A stretch of DNA of 51,213 nucleotides, from assembly GCA_030066085.1 (NCBI GenBank), contig JASJCI010000018.1, positions 1 to 51,213 on the forward strand. The letters are read 5' to 3'. Positions 14,232-24,317 of this stretch are shown here, piece by piece. The notes under the pieces are model-generated. The model was not told the origin of the DNA. It saw only the letters and a program-made list of their open reading frames with translations, and did not search any database. This stretch comes from Gammaproteobacteria bacterium (GTDB lineage: Bacteria; Pseudomonadota; Gammaproteobacteria; GCA-001735895). Positions within the stretch are counted from its first letter, which is position 1. Each line of letters opens with the position of its first letter. The translations under genes and the position numbers were made by a program.

Positions 14232-15295
14232 GTGTAGTCAACTCCTCGGATGGCCAGCCCCGCCGCGATCAGGAACGACGGCGCGTCCGCTTCCAGGTTG
14301 GCCTTGTTGACCCGGCTCGACGACGACATGTCGGCAAACGGATTTGCAATCGTGGTCGGTACGCCGATGTGCGATTCGGTGAGTTCCGCGATATTCGGCA
14401 GCGAGGCGGTACCGCCGGCCAGCACGAGGTGATCGATATCGCCGATCGGGCCGCCCGCGGAGTAGAAAAACTGCAGGAAACGACTGACCTGCTGGGCCGT
14501 GGTTTCCTTGAAGGGTTCCAGTACTTCCGGCTCGTAGTTGTCCGGCAGGCCACCCTGGCGCTTGGCCAGGCCGGCTTCCTCGTAGGACAGGCCGTAGCGG
14601 CGCATGATTTCCTCGGTCAGCTGCTTGCCGCCGAAGTTCTGTTCACGCGTATAGATCAGGCGATGATTGTGAATAACGCTGAGACTGGTCATGGTGGCGC
14701 CGATGTCGACGATCGCAATCGTCTTGTCCATACCCTCGTCCGGCATTTGCGACGCCATGACCGAAAACACGGTTTCCACCGTGTAAGCCTCGATGTCGAC
14801 GATTTTCGGCGTCAGGCCGGCGAGTTCCACTGCCGCGACGCGATCGTCGACGTTTTCCGAGCGACATGCCGCGAGCAGGACATCGACGGTCTCGGGATTG
14901 TTCTCGGTCTCACCCATGACATGGAAGTCGAGGTTGACTTCCTCCAGCGGGTAGGGGATGTATTGATCGGCCTCGAGCTGGATCTGTCCCTCCATCTCGT
15001 CTTCGGAAAGGGCGGCCGGCATGGTAATCTTCTTGGTAATGACCGACGAGCCGGAAACCGCGATCGCGCAAAACTTGTTTTTTATTTTTGACTTGGCCAG
15101 AGCACGCTTTACACTCTCACCGACCGACTCGACCTCGGCGACATTTTTTTCGACGACCGCGTTGGCCGGCAGGGGCTCCACGCCGATACCTTCGATACGA
15201 TAGCTCGAGCCGGTCTTGCTGAGTTCCATCAGCTTGACCGACGTAGAGCTGATATCGAGCCCGATGAGTGGCGGTTTTTTGCGCGATAAAAACAC
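14228..15295 (-). CDS. pilM: Type IV pilus actin-like ATPase PilM
   Basis: Cytosolic actin/FtsA-fold protein that binds PilN and helps assemble the pilus platform. The 355-residue product has the phosphate-1 motif GLDISSTSVKLMELS, the phosphate-2 motif IAIVDIGATMTSLSV and the adenosine motif LVLAGGTASLPN. I chose the GTG at 15295: GAGGG lies six bases upstream and the product begins like known PilM proteins. A TTG ten codons upstream (15325) has no ribosome-binding site. It is the first gene of pilMNOPQ and diverges from mrcA, the common gammaproteobacterial arrangement. Confidence 0.97.
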   Translation of the reverse strand: MFLSRKKPPLIGLDISSTSVKLMELSKTGSSYRIEGIGVEPLPANAVVEKNVAEVESVGESVKRALAKSKIKNKFCAIAVSGSSVITKKITMPAALSEDEMEGQIQLEADQYIPYPLEEVNLDFHVMGETENNPETVDVLLAACRSENVDDRVAAVELAGLTPKIVDIEAYTVETVFSVMASQMPDEGMDKTIAIVDIGATMTSLSVIHNHRLIYTREQNFGGKQLTEEIMRRYGLSYEEAGLAKRQGGLPDNYEPEVLEPFKETTAQQVSRFLQFFYSAGGPIGDIDHLVLAGGTASLPNIAELTESHIGVPTTIANPFADMSSSSRVNKANLEADAPSFLIAAGLAIRGVDYT

Positions 15296-15473
15296 CCGGT
15301 ATCCCTCGTTGTCGTGCCTGAACAATCGATCTTATATGTGAAATTACATTAAGATCTAGGTGTAAGTGTATAAAATGTTAAATTATTCTAATTAGACCAG
15401 TCAGAGTCTAGTGCAAGAAATAACAGTTGTCGATACTTTGTCAAGTTGTCCATTATGTATATAGCCTAAGCTG
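15296..15473. promoter_or_regulatory. AT-rich divergent promoter region of pilM and mrcA
   Basis: This 178-bp gap is much more AT-rich than its surroundings and must hold the promoters of both the pil operon (minus) and mrcA (plus). Several weak -10-like hexamers are present, for example TATACA on the minus strand near 15369 and TATAGC on the plus strand near 15461. None has a convincing -35 partner, so I do not assign exact promoters. No sigma-54 GG-N10-GC signature was seen. Confidence 0.45.
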
Positions 15474-18155
15474 ATGAAAAAGCTCGTAAAAATCGTCTCA
15501 TGGCTGTTTGCGGCGGGATCGATCGTGCTGATCGGCGGGGTATTGTACATTTATGCCGTCATGGTGCCCTCGCTGCCGTCGATCGAGGGGCTGGAGGACG
15601 CCCAGTACCAGGTGCCGCTGCGGATCTACGATCGCAACGAAATACTGCTCGCCGAGTTTGGCGAACACCGCCGCATTCCGGTCGATTTCGACAAGATTCC
15701 GCGCTACCTGATAGACGCGGTGGTCGCGGTCGAGGATGACCAGTTCTGGAACCACTTCGGGATCGATTTATATGCGCTGGCCGCCGCCGCGTACGAGGAG
15801 TTTCTGACCGGCGGGCGCAAGACTCGCGGCGGCAGCACGATCACGATGCAGGTCGCGCGCAATTTCTTCCTGACCCGGGAACAGACCTACGAGCGCAAGT
15901 TCAAGGAAATCCTGCTCGCGCTGAAAATCGAATCAGAGCTCGAAAAGGAAAAGATCATAGAGCTCTACCTCAACAAGATCTTCCTCGGTCACCGCGCTTA
16001 CGGTATCAGCGCGGCTTCGCAGGTGTATTACGACAAGCCGCTGGACGAATTGACGCTCGCGCAGGCGGCGATGATTGCCGGGCTGCCCAAGGCGCCATCC
16101 AAGTACAACCCGATATCGAATCCCGAACGCGCGCTGACGCGGCGCAATTACATACTCGGCCGCATGCGTATTCTCGATTTCATCGGCGAGGACGAGTTTC
16201 GCCTCGCGCTCGATGAACCCATCACCGCGGAGCTTCACCGCACGCGCACCGTGGCCGATGCGCAGTACGTGTCGGAGCTGGTACGGGCGCAGTTGTTCGA
16301 GCAGTATGGCGAGGAAGTCTACAAGGCCGGGTTGCGCGTCTACACCAGTATCGACGGCGAGCTGCAGGCCGCGGCCAACCGCGCGCTGCGGCGTTCGCTG
16401 CTCGACTATGTCCGACGCCACGGTTATCGCGGAACCCTCGGGCATGTCGAACTGGCCGAGATCGAGGAAGACCCGTTCGAGGAAGACCTGGTGACCGACG
16501 AGCGTTTCGGCGGGTTGCGCAAGGGTATCGTGATCACGATCAACGAGGCCGTCGAGGCGGCCGAGGACGGCGGCACCGAGGCGATACCGGCTTCGGCGAC
16601 GGTGATGATCTCGAGCCTGGACCTGATCGATCTGCCGTTCGTCGGCGGCATCGACTGGGCCGCTCCTTTTGTCGACGAAGACAACCAGGGGCCGAAACCG
16701 GAGAAGGTCGGCGACGTGCTCAAACCCGGAGACGTCATCTGGCTCGAAAACCGTGACGGGCAATGGCTGCTCGCCGACTTGCCGCGCATCGAGGGTGCGC
16801 TGGTCTCGATCGATCCTGCCGATGGCGGTATTCGCGCCATGGTCGGTGGCTTCGATTACTTCAGGAACAAGTTCAACCGGGCTACCCAGGCGCGGCGTCA
16901 ACCGGGTTCCAACTTCAAGCCGTTCATTTACTCGGCGGCACTGGAAAAGGGTTTTACCGCGGCCAGCGTCATCAACGATGCACCGGTGGTATTCGAAGAC
17001 GATTCCCTCGAGGCGACGTGGCGACCGGAGAATTATTCCGGCAAGTTTTACGGCCCCACGCGGATGCGAGAAGCGCTGGTCAAGTCACGCAACCTGGTAT
17101 CGATTCGCATCCTGCAGTCGATCGGTCTGCGTTATGCCACCAACTACCTCCAGCGTTTCGGGTTCAGCCGTGAACAAATGCCCTATGACCTGTCGCTGGC
17201 GCTCGGCAGCGGCAGTTTCTCGCCGCTGCAGACCGCGCGCGGTTACGCCGTGTTTGCCAATGGCGGTTACCTCATCGAGCCCTACATCGTGCAACGCGTC
17301 GAGGGCGTCGACGGCGAGATTCTGTACGAGAATCGACCGATGAAGGTTTGCCAGGGCTGCGAGATCGAAGACATGCAAGCGCTGGCCGAGGCCGAGGCGC
17401 TGGCGGCGATGCAGCAGGAGTTTGCCGCCGCGCAGGGGGAAGCCGAGCTGGTCGACGCGCAGAGCGATGAGGCGGCACTGTTACAGGCCACCCAGCTGCG
17501 CAGTCTCGGGGATGGTGCCGCGGCGGTTGCGGACGAGGACGGCGTTGAAGCGGAAATCAACGGTGAGGCAATCGAAGCGGATGCTGAAGTGACGCCAGAC
17601 GAAACGCTGGTGGAAGAGCCGACCGAAGTTTTTGCGCCGCGCGTGATCTCGGCCCAGAACGCGTTCATCATGCGCTCGATTATGCGCGAGATCATACAGC
17701 GCGGTACCGCGGTGCGCGCCAAGGTCCTGGGGCGCAGCGATATCGCTGGCAAGACCGGCACTACCAACGACCAGATCGATGCCTGGTTCAGCGGCTTCAA
17801 CGACCAGGTCGTGACCACCACCTGGGTCGGTTTCGACAATCAGCGCAAGATGGGGCGCAAGGAAACCGGCAGTCGCGCCGCGCTGCCGATGTGGATCGAG
17901 TTCATGCGATTCGCGCTCGAGGGGCGTCCGGAAAATCTGCAGGAACAGCCGGCCGGCCTGGTCACCGTGCGCATCGATGCCGAGACCGGCAAGCGCGCCG
18001 CGCTGGATTCCGCCAACAGCCTGTTCGAGATCTTTCGCGAGGAAAACGCGCCGCGCGAGATTGCCACGGCCAATACCTCGGCCACCGACGAGTCCACCGG
18101 CGTGGTCGTCAGCGTGCCCGAAACCGAAGACGAAATCGTCGAAGACATTTTTTAA
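15474..18155 (+). CDS. mrcA: Penicillin-binding protein 1A (class A, bifunctional)
   Basis: Polymerises glycan strands and cross-links peptidoglycan at the cell wall. The 893-residue product has a membrane anchor (about 8-31), then a GT51 glycosyltransferase domain with catalytic Glu87 in VAVEDDQFW and the motif GGSTITMQVARNFFL. An OB-like insertion near 300-440 follows. The transpeptidase has Ser479 in SNFK, Ser538-Arg-Asn540, and KTGT starting at Lys760. Residues about 623-717, between the SRN and KTG motifs, form an acidic Ala/Glu-rich insertion starting with a CxxC pair (VCQGC). The tail is also acidic. Divergent from pilM, as is common. Confidence 0.96.
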   Translation: MKKLVKIVSWLFAAGSIVLIGGVLYIYAVMVPSLPSIEGLEDAQYQVPLRIYDRNEILLAEFGEHRRIPVDFDKIPRYLIDAVVAVEDDQFWNHFGIDLYALAAAAYEEFLTGGRKTRGGSTITMQVARNFFLTREQTYERKFKEILLALKIESELEKEKIIELYLNKIFLGHRAYGISAASQVYYDKPLDELTLAQAAMIAGLPKAPSKYNPISNPERALTRRNYILGRMRILDFIGEDEFRLALDEPITAELHRTRTVADAQYVSELVRAQLFEQYGEEVYKAGLRVYTSIDGELQAAANRALRRSLLDYVRRHGYRGTLGHVELAEIEEDPFEEDLVTDERFGGLRKGIVITINEAVEAAEDGGTEAIPASATVMISSLDLIDLPFVGGIDWAAPFVDEDNQGPKPEKVGDVLKPGDVIWLENRDGQWLLADLPRIEGALVSIDPADGGIRAMVGGFDYFRNKFNRATQARRQPGSNFKPFIYSAALEKGFTAASVINDAPVVFEDDSLEATWRPENYSGKFYGPTRMREALVKSRNLVSIRILQSIGLRYATNYLQRFGFSREQMPYDLSLALGSGSFSPLQTARGYAVFANGGYLIEPYIVQRVEGVDGEILYENRPMKVCQGCEIEDMQALAEAEALAAMQQEFAAAQGEAELVDAQSDEAALLQATQLRSLGDGAAAVADEDGVEAEINGEAIEADAEVTPDETLVEEPTEVFAPRVISAQNAFIMRSIMREIIQRGTAVRAKVLGRSDIAGKTGTTNDQIDAWFSGFNDQVVTTTWVGFDNQRKMGRKETGSRAALPMWIEFMRFALEGRPENLQEQPAGLVTVRIDAETGKRAALDSANSLFEIFREENAPREIATANTSATDESTGVVVSVPETEDEIVEDIF

Positions 18156-18161
18156 AGAGCA

Positions 18162-18186
18162 GTCGATTTCGCCTGGCGAAATCGAC
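18162..18186. terminator. Hairpin downstream of mrcA
   Basis: A perfect 11-bp inverted repeat (gtcgatttcgc, loop ctg, gcgaaatcgac) starts 6 bp after the mrcA stop. It lacks a T run on the plus strand, so it may be a weak terminator or an mRNA 3'-end stabiliser rather than a full intrinsic terminator. Confidence 0.55.
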
Positions 18187-18194
18187 ACCTCAAA

Positions 18195-18563
18195 CCGTCA
18201 TCCCCGCGAAAGCGGGGACCTCCCGAAGCCTTCTCCATAAAACGTCATCCCGCTTCGGCGGACCGCCGCGCAAGCGGGGATCTCACGACGCCTCCAACAT
18301 ACATTATAAAAGGGTCATCGCCGCGCAAGCCTGCGCGGCCTGGCAGGCCTTCGGACGATGCCAACATCGCAAGATCCCCGCTTGCGCGGGGATGACGATG
18401 AGGGCTAGTTGATGCCGTTGCTTGCGCGGGGATGACGATGAGCGCTGGTTGATGTCGTTGCTTGCGCAGGAATGACGGATCTGGTCGATCGCAGCGAAGC
18501 GTTACCTGGCCGATGGCGCAGGATGCGAAAGATTGCTTCAGCCTTGCAGGCCTCGCAATGACG
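18195..18563. repeat. Gene-free cluster of palindromic and dispersed repeats
   Basis: The 416-bp gap between mrcA and hemE holds no credible gene. It contains a series of GTCATCCCCGC/GCGGGGATGAC palindromes: 18202-18217 (stem ccccgc), one near 18249-18282 with an interrupted stem, one near 18319-18339 (gccgcgca/tgcgcggc), and one near 18375-18394 (atccccgc/gcggggat). A second family member at 18549-18563 is the inverse of the 15-mer at 3755-3769. The look is that of REP-type intergenic repeats. Confidence 0.7.
18380..18478. repeat. 40-bp tandem repeat, about 2.4 copies
   Basis: A 40-bp unit starting gcttgcgcggggatgacgat runs 18380-18419 and 18420-18459, with a partial third copy to about 18478. 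Copies 1 and 2 differ at only a few bases (agggctag versus agcgctgg). It sits inside the palindrome cluster between mrcA and hemE. Too few copies and no unique spacers, so not a CRISPR array. Confidence 0.75.
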
Positions 18564-18571
18564 GTATTTAA

Positions 18572-19638
18572 TCAGATCTTGCGGATGTCGCGACCGAACT
18601 CGTGCACCGCGTCGACCAGTACCTTGACGTTTTCCGGGTCGATGGACTGGTGGATGCCGTGACCCAGGTTGAACACGTGGCCGGGGTGATTGCCGAAACG
18701 CTCGATGATATCGCGCGCACGTTCACGAACCGTTGCGGGATCGGCATAGAGCACGCAGGGATCGAGATTGCCCTGCAGCGCTACCCGATCGCCGATACGC
18801 GCGCGCGCGGCGTCGATATCGACGGTCCAGTCGAGGCCGACCGCGTTGCAGCCACTGTCGGCAATATCTTCCAGCCACATGCCCCCACCCTTGGTAAACA
18901 GCGTGACCGGGATGGTCTGGCCTTCGTATTCGCGGTGCAATCCGTCCACGATGCGGCGCATGTATTCGAGCGAAAACTCGCGGTAAGCCGTCGGCGCGAG
19001 TACGCCGCCCCAGGTATCGAAAACCATGACGGCCTGGGCGCCGGCCTCGATTTGCGCGTTTAAATAATGTGTAACCGCCTGCGCCAGCTTGTCGAGCAGG
19101 CGATGCAGGGTTGCCGGTTCGCGGAACAGCATGCCCTTGACGAAGCGATACTCCTTGGAGCTGCCGCCCTCGACCATGTAGGTCGACAGGGTCCAGGGGC
19201 TGCCGCTGAAGCCGATCAGCGGTACCTGGCCATCGAGTTCGCGCCGGATCAGGCTGACCGCGTCGGTGACGTAGCGTAAATCGTCCGCCGGGTCGGGCAC
19301 GCCGAGTGCATCGATCTGCGCAGCGCTGCGCAGCGGTCGCTCGAACCTGGGCCCTTCGCCCTCGGCGAAGTAGAGGCCGAGCCCCATTGCATCCGGGATG
19401 GTGAGGATATCGGAAAAAAGGATTGCGGCGTCGAGCTCGAAGCGGCGCAGCGGCTGCAGCGTAACCTCGCAGGCCAGCTCCTTGTTTTTACACAGGTCCA
19501 GAAAACTGCCGGCTTGCGCGCGCGTCTCGCGGTACTCGGGCAGGTAACGCCCGGCCTGGCGCATGATCCACAGCGGCGTGGTGTCGGTCGGCTGGCGTAA
19601 CAGCGCCCGGATCAGGCGATCGTTCTTGAGTGGAGTCA

Positions 19639-19639
<1 letters not shown>
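18572..19639 (-). CDS. hemE: Uroporphyrinogen decarboxylase HemE
   Basis: Decarboxylates the four acetate side chains of uroporphyrinogen III to give coproporphyrinogen III in heme synthesis. The 355-residue length matches the family. The conserved N-terminal active-site segment is [14 protein letters not shown], and downstream signatures include [12 protein letters not shown] and [10 protein letters not shown]. Its ATG overlaps the gltD stop by one base, so gltD-hemE is co-translated, as in other gammaproteobacteria. The heme product is relevant to the oxidase genes further on. Confidence 0.98.
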
Positions 19640-21057
<1,418 letters not shown>

Positions 21058-21510
21058 TCAGGCTGACAGCCGCGATTTGACCAGTTGACTGACCTTGCCC
21101 ATGTCGGCGCGACCCTGCAGCTGCGGCTTGAGCGCGCCCATCAGTTTTCCCATGTCCCGGATGCTGGCCGCGCCGGTGCTGGCGATCGACTGCTCGACCA
21201 GGGATTCGATTTCGGCTTCGGACAGGGCCGCCGGCAGGTATTCCCGGATGATTGACAGCTCGTCCTGCTCGATGGTCAACAGGTCGTCGCGACCCGCGGC
21301 TTCGAACTGCGTGATGGACTCACGCCGTTGCTTGGCCATCTTGTCCAGCGTCGCGACGATGCGCGCATCGTCGAGTTCGATGCGTTCGTCGACCTCGACC
21401 TGCTTGATCGCGGAGAGCATCAGTCGGATCACGCCCAGGCGTGCCTTGTCACCGCTTTTCATCGATGACTTCATGTCGGCCTGGAGACGTGATTTGAGGG
21501 ATTCGGACAT
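21058..21510 (-). CDS. yqeY: GatB/YqeY domain protein
   Basis: Small alpha-helical protein related to the tail domain of the tRNA amidotransferase subunit GatB, thought to bind tRNA. Its exact role is unknown. From the ATG at 21510 the product is 150 residues, the usual size, beginning MSESLKSRLQADMKSSMKSG. It contains the family segments RLMLSAIKQVEVD and LPAALSEAEIESLV, and ends in a helical GKVSQLVKSRL. The longer open frame to 21828 only reads across rpsU. It starts 5 bp after the rpsU stop, the standard rpsU-yqeY order, but is followed by gltD rather than dnaG. Confidence 0.95.
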   Translation of the reverse strand: MSESLKSRLQADMKSSMKSGDKARLGVIRLMLSAIKQVEVDERIELDDARIVATLDKMAKQRRESITQFEAAGRDDLLTIEQDELSIIREYLPAALSEAEIESLVEQSIASTGAASIRDMGKLMGALKPQLQGRADMGKVSQLVKSRLSA

Positions 21511-21515
21511 CGCGC

Positions 21516-21731
21516 TCAGTACATGCGCTTGCGGGTTCCGAATTCCTTGGCAACGCGCTTGTAGTTGCGCTTTACCGCGGCGGCGAACTTGCGCTTGCGC
21601 ACGGCGGTCGGTTTTTCGTAATGCTGGCGACGGCGGGTTTCGGTCAGGACGCCCGCTTTTTCGCAGGAGCGCTTGAAGCGGCGCAGCGCAAAATCGAAAG
21701 GCTCGTTGTCCTTTACTTTGACAGATGGCAT
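21516..21731 (-). CDS. rpsU: 30S ribosomal protein bS21
   Basis: Small basic protein of the 30S subunit, needed for initiation on natural mRNAs. The 71-residue product begins [20 protein letters not shown] and ends in an Arg/Lys-rich tail ([20 protein letters not shown]), as in all bS21 proteins. It is first in the operon and divergent from tsaD, the standard gammaproteobacterial arrangement. A strong promoter lies upstream. Confidence 0.98.
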   Translation of the reverse strand: MPSVKVKDNEPFDFALRRFKRSCEKAGVLTETRRRQHYEKPTAVRKRKFAAAVKRNYKRVAKEFGTRKRMY

Positions 21732-21793
21732 ATTGTTGATCCAGATGGTTTAAACACGGCGCCGTAACCGGCCCCGAACTCAGGAGCCGGCCA

Positions 21794-21821
21794 ATTATAA
21801 GGAGCCGGCACCAAATATCAA
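21794..21821 (-). promoter_or_regulatory. Strong sigma-70 promoter of rpsU
   Basis: On the minus strand TTGATA (21816-21821; 5 of 6) and a perfect TATAAT (21794-21799) are separated by 16 bp. The -10 is flanked by two direct copies of GCCGGCTCCT (21800-21809 and 21782-21791). The downstream copy can also pair with GGGGCCGG to form a leader hairpin (CCGGCTCC, loop TGAGTTC, GGGGCCGG) at about 21767-21789. The repeats could be an operator or simply an 18-bp duplication. Confidence 0.7.
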
Positions 21822-21851
21822 TCGTCAAGTTGAATTAAATCCCTGTTTTTT

Positions 21852-22871
21852 ATGAAAGTATTGGGCATCGAAACCTCCTGCGACGAGACCGGAATCGCGG
21901 TTTACGACAGCGTCAGCGGCGAACTCTCGCAGCGGCTTTATTCGCAGGTCGAAAAACATCGCGAGTACGGTGGCGTGGTTCCCGAGATCGCGTCGCGCGA
22001 TCACGTCGCCAGGGCCGCGCCACTGGTAACCGATATCCTGCAGGAAATTGGCGCGATCGGCGATATCGACGCGATTGCCTACACCCGCGGCCCGGGCCTG
22101 ATCGGTGCGTTGATGGTCGGTGCGAACCTGGCGCGAGGTCTTGCCTGGGCAATGCAGCGGCCGCTGCTCGGCGTGCATCACATGGAAGGGCATTTGCTCG
22201 CTCCGCTGATGGCGACGGAAAAACCCGACTTCCCGTTCGTTGCCCTGCTGGTCTCCGGCGGCCATACCCTGCTGGTCGATGCGCGTGCCATCGGCGACTA
22301 CCGCATCCTCGGCGAGACCCTCGACGACGCCGTGGGCGAGGCTTTCGACAAGACCGCCAAGCTGCTCGGCCTGCCGTACCCGGGCGGCCCGCAACTGGCG
22401 GCCCTGGCCGACCAGGTGGCGTCCAGCCGGTTCGATTTTCCGCGCCCGATGACCAACCGCCCGGGGCTGGAGTTCAGTTTCTCCGGGCTCAAGACCGCGG
22501 CGCTGGTACTGGTGCAGAACGAGACGCCGCTGGACGATTCAACTCGATCAGAGATTGCCTACGCGTTTCAGCGGGCGGTGGTGGATACCCTGCGGATCAA
22601 GTGCGAACGCGCGCTCGAGGCGACCGGTTATGCCGACCTCGTTATCGCGGGCGGTGTCGGCGCCAACCGTTTGTTGCGCGCCGAGCTCAAGCGCGCCTGC
22701 GAGGCGCGCGGCGCACGCGCGTGGTTCCCGGCGCTGGAATACTGCACCGATAACGGCGCGATGATCGCCTATGCCGGCGCCCAGCGACTCGCCGCCGGGC
22801 AGGTAGACGAAGCAGTGCACGACGTCCTGCCGCGCTGGTCCCTCGAGTCCCTGCCGGCTCTGCAAGGATAG
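21852..22871 (+). CDS. tsaD: tRNA N6-threonylcarbamoyladenosine transferase TsaD
   Basis: Transfers the threonylcarbamoyl group to A37 of ANN-decoding tRNAs, together with TsaB and TsaE. The 339-residue product starts [14 protein letters not shown], the ATPase phosphate motif. Near residue 110 it carries the metal-binding HMEGH motif ([13 protein letters not shown]). VSGGHTLL and the C-terminal [13 protein letters not shown] follow. Length is typical (E. coli 337). It diverges from rpsU and converges with plsY. Confidence 0.98.
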   Translation: MKVLGIETSCDETGIAVYDSVSGELSQRLYSQVEKHREYGGVVPEIASRDHVARAAPLVTDILQEIGAIGDIDAIAYTRGPGLIGALMVGANLARGLAWAMQRPLLGVHHMEGHLLAPLMATEKPDFPFVALLVSGGHTLLVDARAIGDYRILGETLDDAVGEAFDKTAKLLGLPYPGGPQLAALADQVASSRFDFPRPMTNRPGLEFSFSGLKTAALVLVQNETPLDDSTRSEIAYAFQRAVVDTLRIKCERALEATGYADLVIAGGVGANRLLRAELKRACEARGARAWFPALEYCTDNGAMIAYAGAQRLAAGQVDEAVHDVLPRWSLESLPALQG

Positions 22872-22910
22872 CCAACTAACGCAAGGCCCCGATTGCCCGA
22901 ATCCGTCTCT

Positions 22911-23486
22911 TCAGGATTCGGTGCCCTGCAGCAGGCGCTGGATGTTACCGCGGTGGCGCCAGATCAGGATCGACGATATCGCGATAAAAACCGCCATGAC
23001 GTCTATCTCCGGTACACGCCAGTAAACCACCGCCGGCAGGATCGCGAACGACACGATGGCCGCCAGCGAAGAAATCCGGAAAACCTTGGCGAACAGCAAC
23101 CAGACACCGATCAGGATCGCGCCCGTCAGCCAGTCGAAAGCGACCGTGCCGGCAATCGCGGTAGCGACACCCTTGCCACCGCGAAACTGGAAGAAGAGCG
23201 GGAAGCAGTGCCCGATAAAGGCGGCGAACGCGGTCAGGGCCAGCGTCAGCGCGTCGGCGCCGAGGCCGTGGGCCAGCATGACCGGAGCGAAGCCCTTGAG
23301 GCAATCGCCGACCAGCGTCAGGAAGGCCGCTTTCTTGCCGGCGATGCGCAGTACGTTGGTTGCGCCGGGGTTGTTCGAGCCGTCGCTGCGCGGATCCGGG
23401 AAGCCCATGATCCGGCTCAACAGGATGGCGGAGGAAATCGATCCGAGCAGGTAAGCGATGACGAACAGTAGCCCGGTTTGTAACAT
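22911..23486 (-). CDS. plsY: Acyl-phosphate:glycerol-3-phosphate acyltransferase PlsY
   Basis: Inner-membrane enzyme that acylates glycerol-3-phosphate from acyl-phosphate, the first step of phospholipid synthesis. The 191-residue product has about five membrane segments and the family motifs GSISSAILLSRI, SNNPGATNVLR and FQFRGGKGVATA. Its stop lies in an 8-bp-stem hairpin (CCGAATCC/GGATTCGG, 22897-22921) shared with the tsaD 3' side, without a T run. An extended -10 (TGTTAGAGT) lies upstream near 23516-23524. folB, its frequent neighbour in gammaproteobacteria, is 26 kb away here. Confidence 0.97.
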   Translation of the reverse strand: MLQTGLLFVIAYLLGSISSAILLSRIMGFPDPRSDGSNNPGATNVLRIAGKKAAFLTLVGDCLKGFAPVMLAHGLGADALTLALTAFAAFIGHCFPLFFQFRGGKGVATAIAGTVAFDWLTGAILIGVWLLFAKVFRISSLAAIVSFAILPAVVYWRVPEIDVMAVFIAISSILIWRHRGNIQRLLQGTES

Positions 23487-23567
23487 GCGCGCGGGTGTCG
23501 GTTGAATGGGCGGTCACTCTAACAGATCCGTGCAACCTTCGCCTAATGCCTGCATTACAATGGCGCG

Positions 23568-24302
23568 ATGAAAGCGGATTCACTGATCGTATTGCACGGC
23601 TGGAGCATGAATCCCGCGGTATTCGACGATCTGCGCCGTTGCCTGCCGGCGGGCAGCTCGGTGCATACCCCGTCGTTGCCGGGGTACCCCGGCAGTGCCT
23701 GGCCGTCCCGTGACAGCTTTGCACGTGAAGTCGAGGCCATGGGGCGAGACCTGCCCGCGGGACGACTGGTCGGCTGGTCGCTCGGCGGCCTGTACGCGAT
23801 CGAGCTGGCGCACAGGTTTCCGGGACGTTTCGATGCGCTGGCGCTGATTGCGAGCAATCCGTGTTTCGTGCGACGCGGGGGCTGGCCGTGTGCCCTCGAG
23901 GCCTCGGCTTTCGACGATTTCTACGCTGACCTGGAGCGTGACTGGCGGCGCGCATTGCGTCGATTCCTCGCGTTGCAGACGCTCGGCGGGCCCGGTCAGC
24001 GTGGCGTATTGCGCGCACTGGCGCGCGCAATCGAGGACGCTGGCGAACCCGGCGCCGATGTTCTGCGCCTCGGGCTGGACCGGTTGCGCGCGCTCGATTG
24101 TCGCGCGACCCTGGCCGGTCTGGCGCAGCCACGCCTGCTGGTACTGGGTGACCACGATCGCCTGGTGCCGCCAGCGCTGGGGCTTGAAATGACTGATCTT
24201 GCGCCAGAGATTCGGGTAGAATCCGTCGCCGGTGCCGCGCATGCACCGTTTTTGTCACATCCCGCAAGGGTTGCCAATCTGCTGGCAGGCTTCGGGCAAT
24301 AA
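23568..24302 (+). CDS. bioH: Pimeloyl-ACP methyl ester carboxylesterase BioH
   Basis: Alpha/beta hydrolase that removes the methyl ester from pimeloyl-ACP to end the BioC-BioH pimelate route for biotin. The 244-residue product has the oxyanion segment LHGWSMN and nucleophile Ser71 in GWSLGG. The acid Asp is in LGDHDRLVP and the His in AAHAPFLSHP. IASNPCF and RRFLALQTLGG are characteristic of BioH. bioC follows after 15 bp, which settles the assignment. A TACAAT -10-like hexamer lies only 6 bp before the ATG, so a leaderless mRNA is possible but unproven. Confidence 0.94.
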   Translation: MKADSLIVLHGWSMNPAVFDDLRRCLPAGSSVHTPSLPGYPGSAWPSRDSFAREVEAMGRDLPAGRLVGWSLGGLYAIELAHRFPGRFDALALIASNPCFVRRGGWPCALEASAFDDFYADLERDWRRALRRFLALQTLGGPGQRGVLRALARAIEDAGEPGADVLRLGLDRLRALDCRATLAGLAQPRLLVLGDHDRLVPPALGLEMTDLAPEIRVESVAGAAHAPFLSHPARVANLLAGFGQ

Positions 24303-24317
24303 CCGCTGGAAAACCAC

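Noticed and set aside
18380-18478. Possible CRISPR array
   Set aside because: The 40-bp units are directly adjacent with no unique spacers, there are fewer than three copies, and no cas genes are nearby. It is a simple tandem repeat.
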